Source: Methylibium sp.
Lineage (GTDB): Bacteria; Pseudomonadota; Gammaproteobacteria; Burkholderiales; Burkholderiaceae_C
NCBI RefSeq assembly: GCF_013817365.1
Contig: NZ_JACDCU010000003.1
Span: forward strand, 1-40,243
Direction of reading: 5' to 3'
DNA: 40,243 nucleotides
Below the pieces are notes generated by a model. It searched no databases. It had not been told where the DNA came from and saw nothing but the letters and a program-made list of their open reading frames with translations. Made by a program: the position numbers and the translations under genes. Of this stretch, positions 27,238-39,156 are shown piece by piece; within the stretch, counting starts at the first letter, position 1; each line of letters starts with the position of its first letter.

Positions 27238-28470
27238 TCAGAAACTCTTCGATAGCTCGAACACCAGCGCCGACGGCAAGGCCTGGCGCAGGCCGGCGCG
27301 CGCGACGCGGGCGTGGTTCATGCCGTCGAAGCCCGAGATCTCGAACGAGCGGTTGCCTTCCTCGACGATCTCAATGAAGGAAAACGCCGGCAGTTCCGAC
27401 CGGATGTCATCGGCCAGCTGCTCGAGTTCATCGCAGTGCAATGCCGCCTCGAAAACGATGGCGTGCGGCAGGCCGCCGCGGCAAAAATCGACGGCCTCGT
27501 CGACCGAGTAGACGCAGTCGACGGTCAAACCCATGTTCGCGACGGCCGAGCGCACCTGTGCGCGCAACTCGCGGCCGTCGGCGATCACCAGCAGCTGGCG
27601 GCCGGCAAGTGGCTTGGAATTGCCGCTCGGGGTTTGCGCCGAGGCGGTTTGCTGGAGATTCACGGCTTCTTCGACGGCATCGTCGACGGTGCGCGGGAAC
27701 TCGAGCGTCAGCATCACCTGCTCGCCGTCCATTTCGCGCTGAAGATTCAGCTCCATGGAGTCCGCAGCCTGCACGATCAGGTGCCAGTTCAGCGAATCCA
27801 GCGCCGCCGCCGCCGGCACCCCGGACTCCTTCGCCGTGGCGGCCTGGTGCTGGAAGCTGCAACTCACCCGGCCTCGCGCCGGCCGGCTCTTGAGATCGAC
27901 GCGGAAATCGATGTTCGCGCGACCCGACTCGACAGCCCAGTCGAGCACGGCATTGAGCAAAGTGAACAGCAAGCTGGGATCGACAAGGACTTCGATAGGC
28001 CGGGTGACCTGGCGCACGTTGACGCCGCGCTTGGCCACCTCGCGCGCACGATAAGCAAGCACCGACTGCAGCGTGTGCGCCAGGTTGAGCCGCTCGTGCG
28101 ACTGCCGCAGATGCTTGGAGGCGAGGCGCGAGAGTTGCTGGCTCACCATACCCACGCGCCGGGCCTGTTCGATCTCCAAGCGCAAGGCGCGCAAGCCTTC
28201 ACGGTCGATGCGGCCGGTGGTGGTGAGGGCGATCACCCGCTCCAGGGCTGCGCTCAGCGGCTCGGCGATCTCACGCCCGACCTGCGCGGTCAGAGCACGC
28301 CATGATTGGACCGAGCCGGTCGTTTCGACGGGAGCCACAGGCAACAGCAGGGTCGGCGGGCGGTCATGCGGTTTCCGAGGATGATGGGCTTGGCCGGGGC
28401 CGTCCGCACCGTGACGATGCGGTTGAGCATTCTGTGACGATCGCGGCCCAAGCTCCAGCGCTCGCGGCAC
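27238..28470 (-). CDS. Degenerate histidine kinase/receiver-like protein
   Basis: Up to 410 residues, with an uncertain N-terminus (the first 40 or so residues look shadow-like, and a start near LLLPVAP, using TTG or GTG, is possible). A DHp-like segment reads VGREIAEPLSAALERV, where the phosphorylated His of the usual SHEIRTPL is replaced by Arg. A kinase-like part (LLNAVLDWAVES) lacks N and G boxes. The C-terminal region resembles a receiver (LLVIADGREL...VYSVDEAVDF) but has VFE where the phosphorylated Asp should be. It is probably a non-catalytic signalling protein; function unknown. Confidence 0.6.
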   Translation of the reverse strand: MPRALELGPRSSQNAQPHRHGADGPGQAHHPRKPHDRPPTLLLPVAPVETTGSVQSWRALTAQVGREIAEPLSAALERVIALTTTGRIDREGLRALRLEIEQARRVGMVSQQLSRLASKHLRQSHERLNLAHTLQSVLAYRAREVAKRGVNVRQVTRPIEVLVDPSLLFTLLNAVLDWAVESGRANIDFRVDLKSRPARGRVSCSFQHQAATAKESGVPAAAALDSLNWHLIVQAADSMELNLQREMDGEQVMLTLEFPRTVDDAVEEAVNLQQTASAQTPSGNSKPLAGRQLLVIADGRELRAQVRSAVANMGLTVDCVYSVDEAVDFCRGGLPHAIVFEAALHCDELEQLADDIRSELPAFSFIEIVEEGNRSFEISGFDGMNHARVARAGLRQALPSALVFELSKSF

Positions 28471-28494
28471 TGCGGCGGTCAGGCTCCCCCCGTT

Positions 28495-29781
28495 TCAGTG
28501 GCCGTTCGTGCCCAATGCACCTGCTGCACGCGCCCGGTATGCACGCTCGGCGTCCCAGCCGAGCCAGTCGAGCAGCACGGCTTCGGTGTGCTCGCCCAGC
28601 CGTGGCGGCGGCAGGCGGGTGCGCGCCGGCGTGGCGGACAGCTTCAGCGGGCTTGCGACCAGCCGCAGCGCGGCGTCCAGCGGATGCGCCACCTCCTCCG
28701 TCATGCCGCGAGCCAGCACCTGCGGATCGGCGAACACCTGGTCGAGCGTGTTGATCGGCCCGCAGGGCACCTTGGACACTTCGAGTGCATTTAACCAATC
28801 CTCGCGGCTGCGTTCGCGCATCAACGCCGCCAGGACAGGCACCAGCACGGCTCGGTGGCGCACGCGGTCGGAGTTCTTCATGAAGCGGGGGTCGGCGGCC
28901 AGTTCGGCGCGGCCGGCCACGTGGCAGAAGCGGGCGAACTGACCGTCATTGCCAACGGCCAGGATGACATGCCCGTCGGCCACCTCGAACACCTGGTAGG
29001 GCACGATATTTTGGTGCGCGTTCCCGGCGCGACGCGGCACCTGGCCGCTCACCAAATAGTTGGCGCCCAGATTGGCCAGCATCGCGACCTGGCTGTCGAG
29101 CAGCGCCATGTCGAGGTACTGGCCGTTGCCGCGCCGCCAGCCCTCGGCGTCTCGGTGGCGCAGCGCGGCCAGGATGCCGATGGTGGCGTACAGGCCGGTG
29201 AACAGGTCCGCCACGGCGACGCCGACCTTCTGCGGACCGCCACCCGGTTGGTCGTCGCCGATCTCCAGGCAAGACGGGCCGGTCACGCTCATCAAACCGC
29301 CGATGCCCTGGACTGCATAGTCGTAGCCGGCGCGGTCTCGGTAGGGGCCGGTCTGACCATAGCCCGTGATCGAGCAGTAGACGAGCTGCGGATTGAGCGC
29401 TCGCAGACTCTCCTGGTCGAGGCCGTAGCGCGCCATGTCGCCGACCTTGTAGTTCTCGACCAGCACGTCGGCTTGCTGCGCGAGTTCGCGGACCAGCGCC
29501 TGCCCCTCGGCATGAGCAAGGTCGATCGTGATCGAGCGCTTGTTGCGGTTGGCGCCGAGGTAGTAGGCCGACTCCTCGCTGTCGGCGCCGGTCGCGTCCT
29601 TAAGGAACGGCGGGCCCCAGCCCCGGGTGTCGTCGCCGCTGTGGGGACGTTCGACCTTCACGACATCGGCCCCGAGGTCGCCCAGGACCTGGGTGCACCA
29701 CGGCCCGGCCAGCACCCGGGAAAGGTCGAGCACGCGAATGCCCGAGAGCGACGAGCTGGCGAGGGGGAACTGGGGTTGCAT
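28495..29781 (-). CDS. Class III (CaiB/BaiF) CoA-transferase
   Basis: A 428-residue family III CoA-transferase. It has the characteristic LDLSRVLAGPWCTQVLGDLGADVVKVE start, ANRNKRSITIDL, the catalytic aspartate D154 in AGYDYAVQG, and a C-terminal region with IGILAALRHRD and the usual HPLDAA segment. It moves CoA between carboxylic acids. Members include formyl-CoA:oxalate and succinyl-CoA:L-malate transferases, and the substrate is not decided by the sequence. The start has no ribosome site; a CAGAAT lies 6 nt upstream. Confidence 0.88.
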   Translation of the reverse strand: MQPQFPLASSSLSGIRVLDLSRVLAGPWCTQVLGDLGADVVKVERPHSGDDTRGWGPPFLKDATGADSEESAYYLGANRNKRSITIDLAHAEGQALVRELAQQADVLVENYKVGDMARYGLDQESLRALNPQLVYCSITGYGQTGPYRDRAGYDYAVQGIGGLMSVTGPSCLEIGDDQPGGGPQKVGVAVADLFTGLYATIGILAALRHRDAEGWRRGNGQYLDMALLDSQVAMLANLGANYLVSGQVPRRAGNAHQNIVPYQVFEVADGHVILAVGNDGQFARFCHVAGRAELAADPRFMKNSDRVRHRAVLVPVLAALMRERSREDWLNALEVSKVPCGPINTLDQVFADPQVLARGMTEEVAHPLDAALRLVASPLKLSATPARTRLPPPRLGEHTEAVLLDWLGWDAERAYRARAAGALGTNGH

Positions 29782-29813
29782 CTTTCGATTCTGCCGCTGT
29801 CGATAATCCGGCG
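29782..29813. promoter_or_regulatory. 32-bp divergent intergenic region with two -10-like elements
   Basis: On the plus strand GATAAT lies 6 nt before the lipoprotein ATG (29814). On the minus strand CAGAAT lies 6 nt before the CoA-transferase ATG (29781). Both -35 regions would fall inside the opposite gene. No ribosome binding site fits in this gap for either gene. Confidence 0.4.
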
Positions 29814-30344
29814 ATGCCTGCCACCGGTCGTCTGTCGCTCGTGCCTCTGGGCCTTGCCGCGTTCGTCACGGGCTGTTCACCGACGCTCGACTGGCGCCAA
29901 GTGCGTCCCGAGGGCGGCGCGGTCACGCTGCTCCTGCCGTGCAAGCCGGAGCGCAGGACGCGGGCGGTCGTGCTTGCAGACGTTTCGGCGACGGTGGAAG
30001 TGCTTGCCTGCAGCGCAGGCGGCACGACCTGGGGGATGACCAGCGCCGATCTCGGCGAACCTGCACGGGTCGGCCCTGCATTGGCCGCGTTGCGGGCGGC
30101 TCGTACCACCAACCTCGAGGGGCGCGAGACCGAAGCGCGCGCCGTGCGGCTCGCCAAGCTGGCGGCCGAGCCGGCGCCCCTGCGTTTGCGCGTCGAAGGC
30201 CGCAAGCCTGACGGTCAGCCGATCGTCGAGCATTCGCTGCTGTTCGCCCACGGTTCGCGTGTTTTCCAGGCTGTGGTGCTCGGCGGCGCGCCGTCGGCCA
30301 GGGCCCTTGAAACCTTCTTCGACGGCATCGAGCCGGCCCGCTGA
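29814..30344 (+). CDS. Hypothetical lipoprotein
   Basis: A 176-residue predicted lipoprotein: signal peptide LVPLGLAAFVTGC with the lipobox cysteine, then a small mixed alpha/beta domain with GGAVTLLLPCKPERRTR and a C-terminal AHGSRVFQAVVLGGAPSARALETFFDGI. I do not recognise a characterised family. It is divergent from the CoA-transferase and followed about 100 bp later by the PTS EIIA gene. The gene looks coding by composition and by its signal sequence. Confidence 0.7.
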   Translation: MPATGRLSLVPLGLAAFVTGCSPTLDWRQVRPEGGAVTLLLPCKPERRTRAVVLADVSATVEVLACSAGGTTWGMTSADLGEPARVGPALAALRAARTTNLEGRETEARAVRLAKLAAEPAPLRLRVEGRKPDGQPIVEHSLLFAHGSRVFQAVVLGGAPSARALETFFDGIEPAR

Positions 30345-30435
30345 GCGGCGAGCGGCGCTCAGCCCGGGCGGCCGAGGTTGTTTGCGGCCACCAACGCGGG
30401 TTGTGCGCGGCACGTCGCGCTCTGCGAGCTGCGCA

Positions 30436-30451
30436 GATAATCGCCGGTCAC
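30436..30451 (+). promoter_or_regulatory. Possible promoter of the EIIA-HPr genes
   Basis: GATAAT 10 nt before the EIIA ATG. The transcript would have a leader of only a few nucleotides. No strong -35 and no ribosome site. Confidence 0.35.
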
Positions 30452-30916
30452 ATGGCTGGCCTGCTCATCATCGCGCACGCGCCTCTCGCCTCCGCACTGA
30501 AGGCCGCTGCGGGGCACGCCTTCCCTGAGGCGGTGCAGCGCGTGCGGGCCTGCGACGTGGTCGCGCAGGTTGCGCTTGAAGACGTCGAGACCCAGGCGCG
30601 CCTGCTGCTCCAGCAGGCGCTGAGGGTGTCCAGCCGGTGCGAGGCGCTCATCCTCACCGACGCTTTCGGCGCCACGCCATCGAATATTGCGCAACGGCTC
30701 GCCGACGGCGTGCATGTCAGGGTGGTCACGGGCGTGAACGTGCCAATGTTGTGGCGAACCATGAACTACGCAGACGAGCCGCTGGAGATGCTCGTCGCCC
30801 GTGCGCTGGCCGGCGCCACGCAAGGAGTGATGCAGGTTGCCCCCGCGCGCCCGCAGAACCAGACCCTAGGAGTGCGACCGGGCGATGATTTCGACGCGAA
30901 TAAAGATCAGCAATAA
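30452..30916 (+). CDS. PTS mannose-type EIIA component
   Basis: A 154-residue cytoplasmic PTS EIIA of the mannose family. The phosphorylated His is H9 in GLLIIAHAPLASAL, and the ILTDAFGATPSNIAQRL and VTGVNVPMLWRTM segments are characteristic. The upstream part of the 171-residue frame was dropped because the ATG at MAGLLII matches the family start. It overlaps ptsH by 32 bp. With HPr and EI but no permease nearby, it probably has a regulatory role as in other betaproteobacteria. Confidence 0.88.
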   Translation: MAGLLIIAHAPLASALKAAAGHAFPEAVQRVRACDVVAQVALEDVETQARLLLQQALRVSSRCEALILTDAFGATPSNIAQRLADGVHVRVVTGVNVPMLWRTMNYADEPLEMLVARALAGATQGVMQVAPARPQNQTLGVRPGDDFDANKDQQ

Positions 30917-31154
30917 GCTCGGCCTGCATGCGCGGGCCTCGGCCAAGCTCGCCAAGCTGGCGGGAAGCTACCCCTGCGAGGTCTTCCTCAGCCGTGGTGA
31001 ACGCCGGGTGAACGCGAAAAGCATCATGGGCGTGATGATGCTGGCCGCCGGTCTGGGCGCTGAAATCGAGGTCGAAACCTCCGGCGAGCGCGAACGGGAA
31101 GCGATGGACGCACTGCTCGCGCTGATCGTCAACCGCTTCGGCGAAGGCGAATAG
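30885..31154 (+). CDS. ptsH: Phosphocarrier protein HPr
   Basis: The 89-residue HPr protein passes phosphate from EI to EIIA. H15 in KLGLHARAS is the phosphorylated residue and S46 in NAKSIMGV is the regulatory serine used by HPr kinase where present. Length is normal. Its start lies inside the end of the EIIA gene (32-bp overlap) with an AGGAG site upstream, which suggests coupled translation. Confidence 0.93.
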   Translation: MISTRIKISNKLGLHARASAKLAKLAGSYPCEVFLSRGERRVNAKSIMGVMMLAAGLGAEIEVETSGEREREAMDALLALIVNRFGEGE

Positions 31155-31458
31155 GGCAGCGCCTCAGGCGCCGAGGAAGTGCAGCCGGTACGGTCCGGGC
31201 AAGTCTTCGGCAGCGCAAACCGGAGCGCACCTACCGCTCGATCGGCGCCTCGTGCGTGCACGCACAGTGCGCCCGAGCTTCGTCGTCTTCGAGTTCGGCG
31301 GCCATAGCGGCAGATCCCTCATCGCGTTTCTTGCCCGGTGGCAATGATATGGAGCCTGCGACAGAGCCGTGACGGTGCGATGCGGTCGGCACGACTTCGA
31401 GCGACAGCGCCCCGCTTCGCGGCGGCGTGCCGCCGGCTGCCCGCATTCTGCGCGCTGC
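31155..31458. other. ptsH-ptsI intergenic region, no gene recognised
   Basis: About 300 bp with no supported gene. It contains a perfect 14-bp palindrome GTGCGTGCACGCAC (31252-31265), and a short minus-strand ORF (about 24 residues, ending CACTHEAPIER) that I do not trust. A long minus-strand ORF covering this region is antisense to ptsI. Confidence 0.5.
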
Positions 31459-31470
31459 TACGATCGTTTC
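31459..31470 (+). promoter_or_regulatory. Possible leaderless promoter of ptsI
   Basis: TACGAT followed by 6 nt and the ATG. No ribosome site. It could uncouple ptsI expression from ptsH, which ends over 300 bp upstream. Confidence 0.35.
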
Positions 31471-33183
31471 ATGAGCTTCCAGGTTTTCGGCTTTCCGGTC
31501 TCGCGCGGTGTGGCGATCGGACGGGCCGTGCTGGTGGCTTCGAGTCGCGTCGATGTTGCGCACTATTTCATCGAAGCACAGCAGATCGAGACCGAGGTGC
31601 AGCGGCTGCGTACCGCTCGCGATGCGGTGGCCAGCGAACTGCACGGCTTGCAGCGCGACATGCCGGCGGATGCGCCGCCGGAGCTTTCCGCGCTCCTCGA
31701 CGTTCACCTGATGCTGCTCCATGACGACGCGTTGACCGGAGCCACCGGAAGCTGGGTGCGGGACCGTCACTACAACGCCGAATGGGCGCTGTCAGCGCAG
31801 CTCGAAGTGGTGGCCCGGCAGTTCGACGAGATGGAGAACGACTATCTGCGCGAGCGCAAGGCCGATCTGGAGCAGGTGGTTGAGCAGTTGCTCAGAGCCC
31901 TCGCCCAGCAGGGTGGGCGGGCGACGCCGGCCCATGCCGTCAATCCGCGAGACTTCGCTGGCGAGGATCCGCTGGTGCTGGTGGCAAGCGACATTTCGCC
32001 GGCCGACATGCTGCAGTTCAAGCGCAGTATCTTCACCGGCTTCGTCACCGATGTAGGTGGCCGCACGTCGCACACCGCGATCGTTGCACGCAGCCTCGAT
32101 ATTCCGGCCGTGGTCGGTGCGCGAGAAGCCAGTCGCCTCATTCGACAGGACGATTGGGTGGTCATCGACGGCGACGCTGGCGTCGTGATCGTCGACCCGT
32201 CTCCGATCGTGCTCGAAGAATATCGATTCCGTCAGCGACAAGGCGGCCTGGAGCGTGAGCGCTTGACCCGCCTCCGGCATACGCCCGCGGTCACCCTCGA
32301 TGGGCAGAGGGTCGAGCTGCTTGCGAACATCGAACTCCCCGGTGATACGAAAGCTGCGCTCGAGGCGGGAGCGGTCGGCGTAGGGCTGTTTCGCAGCGAG
32401 TTCCTCTTCATGAATCGCAACGGCGATCTACCAGGGGAAGACGAGCAATACGAGGCCTACCGGGCGGTGGTCGAAGCAATGCGCGGCTTGCCGGTGACCA
32501 TTCGGACCGTCGACATCGGCGCCGACAAGGCGCTCGACCGAATGTCCGTTCACGAGCTTCGACACGAACACGCCTTGAACCCGGCGCTGGGGCTGCGCGC
32601 CATACGGTGGAGCCTGTCCGAGCCGAGCATGTTTCGCCAGCAGCTTCGCGCCATCCTCCGAGCAAGCGCCCACGGGAAAGTGCGTTTGCTGGTGCCGATG
32701 GTGGCGCATGCATCGGAGATTCGCGGCACCTTCGAGGCGCTTGCGCGGGCGAAACAGCAGTTGCAGGAAAGCGGTCGTGCCTACACCGATGTTCCCGTAG
32801 GCGCAATGATCGAAGTGCCTGCTGCAGCACTGATGGCCCATACCTTCCTCGATCAGTTCGACTTCCTGTCGATCGGCACGAACGATCTGATTCAGTACAC
32901 CTTGGCGATTGATCGCGCCGACGAAGCCGTTGCTCACTTGTACGACCCCTGGCACCCAGCGGTCCTCGAACTGGTGGCGCGCACGATCAGCGTAAGCCGA
33001 GCCCGCGGCAAGCAGGTGAGCGTGTGCGGGGAAATGGCGGGTGATCCCGCCTTCACCGAGGCGCTGCTAGGGATGGGCTTGCGCAGCTTCTCTATGCACC
33101 CAGCGCAAGTCGCTACCGTAAAGCAGCAAGTGCTTCGCGCCGACACGCACAGACTGGGCCTTGACGCTCTGACCGCGTCCTGA
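31471..33183 (+). CDS. ptsI: PTS enzyme I (PEP-protein phosphotransferase)
   Basis: Enzyme I autophosphorylates from PEP and passes phosphate to HPr. The 570-residue protein has the phosphorylated H201 in GGRTSHTAIVARS, the PEP-binding segments GLFRSEFLFMNR and SIGTNDLIQYTLA, and the C-terminal catalytic cysteine in VSVCGEMAGDPAF. The 604-residue frame was trimmed to MSFQVFGFPVSRG, which matches the usual start of this family. It sits about 375 bp before the rRNA operon on the same strand. Confidence 0.95.
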   Translation: MSFQVFGFPVSRGVAIGRAVLVASSRVDVAHYFIEAQQIETEVQRLRTARDAVASELHGLQRDMPADAPPELSALLDVHLMLLHDDALTGATGSWVRDRHYNAEWALSAQLEVVARQFDEMENDYLRERKADLEQVVEQLLRALAQQGGRATPAHAVNPRDFAGEDPLVLVASDISPADMLQFKRSIFTGFVTDVGGRTSHTAIVARSLDIPAVVGAREASRLIRQDDWVVIDGDAGVVIVDPSPIVLEEYRFRQRQGGLERERLTRLRHTPAVTLDGQRVELLANIELPGDTKAALEAGAVGVGLFRSEFLFMNRNGDLPGEDEQYEAYRAVVEAMRGLPVTIRTVDIGADKALDRMSVHELRHEHALNPALGLRAIRWSLSEPSMFRQQLRAILRASAHGKVRLLVPMVAHASEIRGTFEALARAKQQLQESGRAYTDVPVGAMIEVPAAALMAHTFLDQFDFLSIGTNDLIQYTLAIDRADEAVAHLYDPWHPAVLELVARTISVSRARGKQVSVCGEMAGDPAFTEALLGMGLRSFSMHPAQVATVKQQVLRADTHRLGLDALTAS

Positions 33184-33222
33184 TGAAGGCGTGCTCGCGT
33201 ACGAACAAAAACCGTCAGAGAT

Positions 33223-33362
33223 TTGCGCCGTGCAAGGTGTCATGCTACAGTCGATTTCTTTGCTGAACACAGCAACGCCGAGGTAACAAGCCGAGAGCGC
33301 TGACAGGTTCTTCGAAGTAAACAAAGTGAGTGGTTGACAAGGTTTTGATAACTGGTCACAAT
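33223..33362 (+). promoter_or_regulatory. Tandem rRNA operon promoters
   Basis: Two elements: TTGCGC-17-TACAGT (33223-33251) and TTGACA-17-CACAAT (33334-33362). The second has a perfect -35 and lies about 195 bp before the mature 16S 5' end. Together they fill the ptsI-16S region along with the leader. Confidence 0.6.
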
Positions 33363-33407
33363 CTCATCTCTGTGCTGATCACTGGTCAGCGACGCCGAAA
33401 GGCGACG

Positions 33408-33441
33408 ATCTTTAACAAATGACAGCCGATAAGTGTGGGCG
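33408..33441 (+). promoter_or_regulatory. rRNA leader boxA and left arm of the pre-16S stem
   Basis: A boxA-like ATCTTTAACAAA is followed by GACAGCCGATAAGTGTGGGC, the left arm of a 21-bp stem that pairs with 35113-35133 with one mismatch. This is the RNase III processing helix of pre-16S RNA. Confidence 0.7.
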
Positions 33442-33557
33442 TTTGAAGGCGAGTGCCGAGAGTCGCAAGACTCAGGTCTCATGACCTTAAACGCTCACTG
33501 AATTGAAATTCATGCAAGTGAAGTTCACTTCAATTCTTTGAGTAATTTATCAAGATC

Positions 33558-35088
<1,531 letters not shown>

Positions 35089-35112
35089 CTGGAAACAGCA
35101 CTCAATTTTTAG

Positions 35113-35133
35113 CGCCCACTCTTATCGGCTGTC
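35113..35133 (+). other. Right arm of pre-16S processing stem
   Basis: Begins CGCCCACTCTTATCGGCT; reverse complement of the leader arm 33421-33441 with one mismatch. With it, it forms the RNase III helix around pre-16S RNA. Confidence 0.7.
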
Positions 35134-35236
35134 TTTGACGACAGAAGTGAAACGTGAGCCGGCTTGACGTGTGCGCAAGGCCAATCGCCTAGAGTTCACG
35201 TTTGATCGGATCTTTCGCGTTTCATTCGGAATGGGA

Positions 35237-35313
35237 GGGTCTGTAGCTCAGTTGGTTAGAGCACCGTCTTGATAAGGCGGGGGTCGTTGGTTCGAATCCA
35301 ACCAGACCCACCA
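35237..35313 (+). tRNA. tRNA-Ile (GAT anticodon)
   Basis: A 77-nt tRNA with an encoded CCA. The acceptor stem GGGTCTG pairs with CAGACCC; the anticodon loop is CTTGATAAG with GAT. It lies in the usual place in the 16S-23S spacer. Confidence 0.97.
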
Positions 35314-35325
35314 ACATTCCTAACC

Positions 35326-35401
35326 GGGGGTGTAGCTCAGCTGGGAGAGCACCTGCTTTGCAAGCAGGGGGTCATCGGTTCGATCCCGTTCACCTCCACC
35401 A
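35326..35401 (+). tRNA. tRNA-Ala (TGC anticodon)
   Basis: A 76-nt tRNA with an encoded CCA. The acceptor stem GGGGGTG pairs with CACCTCC (one G-U); the anticodon loop contains TTTGCAA with TGC. It is 12 nt after tRNA-Ile in the rRNA spacer. Confidence 0.97.
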
Positions 35402-35469
35402 TTTCAACAAGATTTCACACGCTAGCAGCCAGTGGCCTCTTGCGTGTGCGATCGCAAGATCGGCTGTCG

Positions 35470-35499
35470 TTCTTTAACAATTCGTAGAGTCAAATCAGT
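35470..35499 (+). promoter_or_regulatory. Spacer boxA and left arm of the pre-23S stem
   Basis: TTCTTTAACAA is a second boxA antitermination site. The following 22-nt arm (35478-35499, starting CAATTCGTAGAG) pairs with 38585-38606 beyond the 23S gene with one mismatch, forming the outer pre-23S helix. A further arm ACGGCATAAC (35588-35597) pairs with 38560-38569 inside it. Confidence 0.65.
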
Positions 35500-35655
35500 G
35501 TTGTCGGCGGAAAACCGCTTCATGGCGAACTGTACCGTCGGCAACTTTTTGATTGCGTCAACAAACTTCAGCTTACAAAAGTTGAAAACGGCATAACGCG
35601 AAATACTCAAATCAGTCCTTGACGATGCTTCTGCAGCGAGGCGTCAAAGTTATAG

Positions 35656-38529
<2,874 letters not shown>

Positions 38530-38584
38530 ATAACTTTGATGGCGATTTGAGCCAAAAATGTTATGCCGTAATAGCGCAATCAAG

Positions 38585-38606
38585 ACTGATTTGACTTTAC
38601 GAATTG
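38585..38606 (+). other. Right arm of the pre-23S processing stem
   Basis: ACTGATTTGACTTTACGAAT and following bases are the reverse complement of 35478-35499 with one mismatch. It lies between the 23S end and the 5S gene. Confidence 0.65.
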
Positions 38607-38640
38607 GCTGTCTTGCTAATGCAAGATGGCGACAAGTTAA

Positions 38641-38754
38641 GCCTGATGACCATAGCGAGGTGGTCCCACTCCTTCCCATCCCGAACAGGACAGTGAAACG
38701 CCTCAGCGCCGATGATAGTGCGGGTTCCCGTGTGAAAGTAGGACATTGTCAGGC
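38641..38754 (+). rRNA. rrf: 5S ribosomal RNA
   Basis: About 114 nt. The terminal helix GCCTGA pairs with TCAGGC; the conserved ATCCCGAACAGGACAGTGAA and the GCGCCGATGATAGTG segments are present. It ends 12 bp before the terminator stem. Confidence 0.95.
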
Positions 38755-38766
38755 TATTACGCAGCG

Positions 38767-38798
38767 AAAAACCCGGTCAGTAATGACCGGGTTTTTTT
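38767..38798 (+). terminator. Rho-independent terminator of the rRNA operon
   Basis: A stem AACCCGGTCA / TGACCGGGTT with a 4-nt loop, extended by A-T pairs and followed by a run of T residues. It ends the rRNA transcript just after 5S. Confidence 0.92.
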
Positions 38799-38937
38799 GC
38801 GTCTGAAGCAAGACAGAATAAACATTCCAGCAACGGGGAACAACCAAGCGCAGAAATTTAAAAATCAAGCGACCACGCTTCGCATGTATTTCGTAAGCGG
38901 CTAGCCGCGGCATCTTGACGCGCACAGCAGCGCGTCC

Positions 38938-39156
38938 TCAGCCGTTGATCTCGTCGACGGGATCGCCGCCGTCCCGGACGGCCGCGATCGCTTTGTCCAG
39001 TCGCCGCAGCAGCGCATTGAGGGTCTCGCCTTCACGACGCACGAGCATGGCCAAGCTGTTGTGGCCGTCAGCCACCGTGGCAGCGCAGTCGATCCCACCG
39101 ATGGCGCCGAGCGTGATCTCGCCGCCATCGTTAATGAGCGCCTCAATGTTCTTCAT
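38938..39156 (-). CDS. Small accessory protein of the IS66-type element
   Basis: A 72-residue ORF starting MKNIEALINDGGEITLGAIG and ending DPVDEING. Its ATG overlaps the transposase stop as ATGA, so it was probably translated together with tnpC. The middle contains GIDCAATVADGHNSLAMLVR, and the C-terminal half looks helical (LNALLRRLDKAIAAV). I do not recognise a characterised function. The track ORF of 102 residues starts upstream within tnpC; the ATG here is preferred. Confidence 0.6.
   Translation of the reverse strand: MKNIEALINDGGEITLGAIGGIDCAATVADGHNSLAMLVRREGETLNALLRRLDKAIAAVRDGGDPVDEING

Noticed and set aside
31231-31770. 179-residue minus-strand ORF
   Set aside because: Mostly antisense to ptsI; the tail in the gap has no recognisable motif.
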